NCBI RefSeq assembly: GCF_025263685.1 | Contig: NZ_CP092109.1 | Location: 868,001 to 932,000, forward strand | DNA from: Geoalkalibacter halelectricus | GTDB lineage: Bacteria; Desulfobacterota; Desulfuromonadia; Desulfuromonadales; Geoalkalibacteraceae | Reading direction: 5' to 3' | DNA: 64,000 bases | In this document: positions 62,358 to 64,000 of the stretch, piece by piece | How positions within the stretch are numbered: position 1 is the stretch's first letter | How the letters are laid out: each line of letters begins with the position of its first letter | Made by a program: the position numbers and the translations under genes | The notes under the pieces: model-generated | Seen by the model: only the letters and a program-made list of their open reading frames with translations | Told to the model about the DNA's origin: nothing | Databases searched by the model: none

Positions 62358-63725
62358 TCATGGCCCCACCAGCAGGCAGGGATCCTGGAAGACCTCCAGA
62401 TGCACATAGCGGCCCTCCTCCAGAACCTGGCGGATGATGGCCAGCCCCTGCCGGATTTCCTCGGCGGTCACGATCAGATGCGGGCGAAAACGTATGCCGC
62501 GCCGACCGCAGCCGACCATGAGCAGCTTGTTCTGATAGAAAGCCTTGATCAATTGGTCGCGGGTGCGCCCGTCGGGCGCGTCGAAGGCGCACATCAGCCC
62601 GCGGCCGCGGGGATTGCCGACCACCTCGGGAAAATCCGCCGCCAGCTTCTCCAACTCCGCCAGCAGCAATTCCCCCTGGCGGCGGGCGTTGTCCACCAGT
62701 TGCTCTTCCTCGATAATGCGCAGAATCTCGGCGCAGCGCACCATGTCGATGAGATTGCCGCCGAAGGTCGAATTGATGCGGCTGCGCTCGGCGAACACAT
62801 GGCAGCCGACCTCTTCGATGCGGCGCGACACCAGGATGCCGCACACCTGGGTCTTTTTGCCGAACACCAGGATGTCGGGCCGCACCCCGAAGTGTTCATA
62901 GGCCCAGAAGCGCCCGGTGAGGCCGACGCCGGTCTGCACCTCGTCAAAAATCAGCAGGATGTCGTGAGCGTCGCACAGCCGCCGCAGGGCCTGAAAGAAT
63001 TCGGCGCGAAAGTGGTTGTCGCCCCCTTCTCCCTGGATGGGCTCGATGATCAGGGCGGCCAACTCCTCCCCCTGCTGGGCGATAAGCTTTTCCAACTGCC
63101 GCAAGGCCTGGGTCTCGACGGCCTGCACCGCACTGAGTCCCGCGGCGCTCAAAGGAAAGCTCAGTTTCGGGTTGGGCAGGCGCGGCCAGGCGAATTTAGG
63201 GAAGTATTTGGTCTTGCGTTCGTCGGCGGTGTTGGTCAGGGACAGGGTGTAGCCGCTGCGGCCGTGAAAGGCCTGGCGAAAGTGCACCACCTGGCTGCCC
63301 ACCTCCCCCGTGCGGCCGCGAGCGAGATTCTTGCGCACCTTCCAGTCGAAGGCGGTCTTGAGGGCGTTTTCCACGGCGAGCGCCCCGCCTTCGATGAAAA
63401 ACATATGAGGCAGTTCCGCCGGGACAGCGATCCGCGAGAAAGTCTCGACAAATTCAGCCATAGCCTGGGTGTAGACATCGGAATTGGCGGGTTTGTTCAC
63501 CGCCAGTCGGCCCAGTTCCGGGCTCTTGGCCCGCAGGCGCGGATGGTTGTAGCCCACCGCCATGGAGGCGTACATGGAGAAAAAATCCAGGTAGTGCTCG
63601 CCGTTGCGCTGATCGACGAACCAACTGCCTGCGGAGCGCTCGAGGTCGAGAATGATATCGAAACCTTCCGTGAGCAGATGGCGGGACAGACATTGCTTGA
63701 CATCTTGGGGGGCGATGGATGGCAC
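62358..63725 (-). CDS. lat: L-lysine 6-aminotransferase
   Basis: A 455-aa PLP enzyme that converts lysine to aminoadipate semialdehyde (delta-1-piperideine-6-carboxylate), transferring the amino group to 2-oxoglutarate. It has the class III signatures FFSMYASMAVGYNHPRL, FIEGGALAVENALKTAFDW, LIIEPIQGEGGDNHFRAEFF, LLIFDEVQTGVGLTGRFWAY and the PLP lysine region ILVFGKKTQVCGILVS. These match Lat well. Downstream lies the unknown 449-aa gene, upstream an ALDH7-type gene, which together fit lysine catabolism. Confidence 0.93.
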   Translation of the reverse strand: MPSIAPQDVKQCLSRHLLTEGFDIILDLERSAGSWFVDQRNGEHYLDFFSMYASMAVGYNHPRLRAKSPELGRLAVNKPANSDVYTQAMAEFVETFSRIAVPAELPHMFFIEGGALAVENALKTAFDWKVRKNLARGRTGEVGSQVVHFRQAFHGRSGYTLSLTNTADERKTKYFPKFAWPRLPNPKLSFPLSAAGLSAVQAVETQALRQLEKLIAQQGEELAALIIEPIQGEGGDNHFRAEFFQALRRLCDAHDILLIFDEVQTGVGLTGRFWAYEHFGVRPDILVFGKKTQVCGILVSRRIEEVGCHVFAERSRINSTFGGNLIDMVRCAEILRIIEEEQLVDNARRQGELLLAELEKLAADFPEVVGNPRGRGLMCAFDAPDGRTRDQLIKAFYQNKLLMVGCGRRGIRFRPHLIVTAEEIRQGLAIIRQVLEEGRYVHLEVFQDPCLLVGP

Positions 63726-63747
63726 GGTCGTGAACTCCTTGAAGAAA

Positions 63748-64000
63748 TCACTCCTCGATGCGAAAGCTGATGCCCTGGGCCAGAGGCAGGGCGCTGCCGT
63801 AATTGATGGTCACCGTCTGGCGGCGCATATAGGCTTTCCAGACGTCGGAGCCTGCTTCGCGCCCGCCGCCCGTGTCCTTTTCGCCGCCGAAAGCGCCGCC
63901 GATTTCGGCCCCCGAGGTGCCGATGTTGACGTTGGCGATGCCGCAGTCCGATCCCGCCGTGCCGAGGAAGGTTTCAGCCTCGCGCAGGTCGGTGGTGAAA
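63748..64000 (-). CDS. ALDH7-type aminoadipate semialdehyde dehydrogenase (5' end outside window)
   Basis: The last 83 codons of an aldehyde dehydrogenase: [67 protein letters not shown]. These are near-identical in pattern to the antiquitin/ALDH7A1 C-terminus (SDCGIVNVNI, GSDAWKQYMRR). The enzyme would oxidise aminoadipate semialdehyde, the product of the adjacent lysine aminotransferase, to 2-aminoadipate. The catalytic region is outside. Confidence 0.9.
   Translation of the reverse strand, partial: FTTDLREAETFLGTAGSDCGIANVNIGTSGAEIGGAFGGEKDTGGGREAGSDVWKAYMRRQTVTINYGSALPLAQGISFRIEE

Noticed and set aside
62326-62844. N-terminal extension of the 449-aa gene to 62844
   Set aside because: The extra part overlaps the aminotransferase gene in another frame and is low-complexity; a ribosome site precedes the internal ATG.
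62400-63770. 456-codon plus-strand frame
   Set aside because: Antisense to the lysine aminotransferase gene, with no family resemblance.

Overview
The window is high-GC, densely coded chromosomal DNA from a Gram-negative anaerobe, most likely a deltaproteobacterium of the Desulfuromonadales (Geobacter, Desulfuromonas or Geoalkalibacter relatives). The clues are indolepyruvate:ferredoxin oxidoreductase, a heptaheme cytochrome tied to a Rieske/cytochrome b unit, many TolC and RND systems, a sigma-54 activator, a cupin-type XRE regulator pair and an apparent selenoprotein. This placement rests on gene content; no rRNA or tRNA gene was seen.

Layout. 1-10.4 kb (minus strand): iorA (cut by the left edge), a Na+/phosphate transporter, a CNB-domain/lipoprotein pair, an OmpA-type pair, a gamma-carbonic anhydrase, ihfB, a TPR protein and two paralogous XRE-cupin regulators. 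10.5-13.7 kb: a bioB-bioD-bioA operon behind a near-consensus promoter overlapped by a BirA-type operator. 13.7-22.4 kb (minus): VanZ-like protein, alpha/beta hydrolase, glpK, glpD, a DUF2835-like protein, an NAD(P)-dependent epimerase-like protein and pepN. 22.6-30.3 kb: a small unknown protein, a GAF histidine kinase with an ATP-grasp-like partner, an M23 peptidase, a small membrane protein, ALDH, SDR and a stand-alone CHC2 zinc finger. 30.4-35.8 kb: a MacAB-TolC type tripartite exporter.

36-61 kb looks like a copper/silver (or general heavy metal) handling and respiration island. It holds a His-rich periplasmic protein, a CusCBA tripartite efflux operon, an IS3-type insertion, a heptaheme cytochrome-Rieske-cytochrome b operon with a PCYCGC-like protein, a carboxymuconolactone decarboxylase/AhpD-like gene with an in-frame TGA reading as Cys-x-x-Sec, a CopA P-type ATPase, a small sulfite reductase/TusA/ThiF sulfur cluster, a monoheme cytochrome, a sigma-54 activator with a Cys/His-rich N-terminus, a phosphate-type porin, a Tat-exported multicopper oxidase and another TolC protein. 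61-64 kb is a lysine degradation cluster: a partial ALDH7-like semialdehyde dehydrogenase, lysine 6-aminotransferase and a 449-residue protein of unknown function.

The least ordinary items are the Cys-x-x-Sec gene with a visible SECIS-like hairpin at 49.3-49.8 kb; a GAATATT-centred motif shared by the cytochrome operon and the region around the sigma-54 activator, twice with plausible -24/-12 elements; a family of short palindromic mobile-like repeats (35.9, 37.6 and 60.9 kb, plus an unrelated one at 36.7 kb); a 33-bp inverted repeat of heptamers between cusB and cusA; and the unknown third gene of the lysine cluster. No CRISPR array, prophage or complete new defence system was seen.
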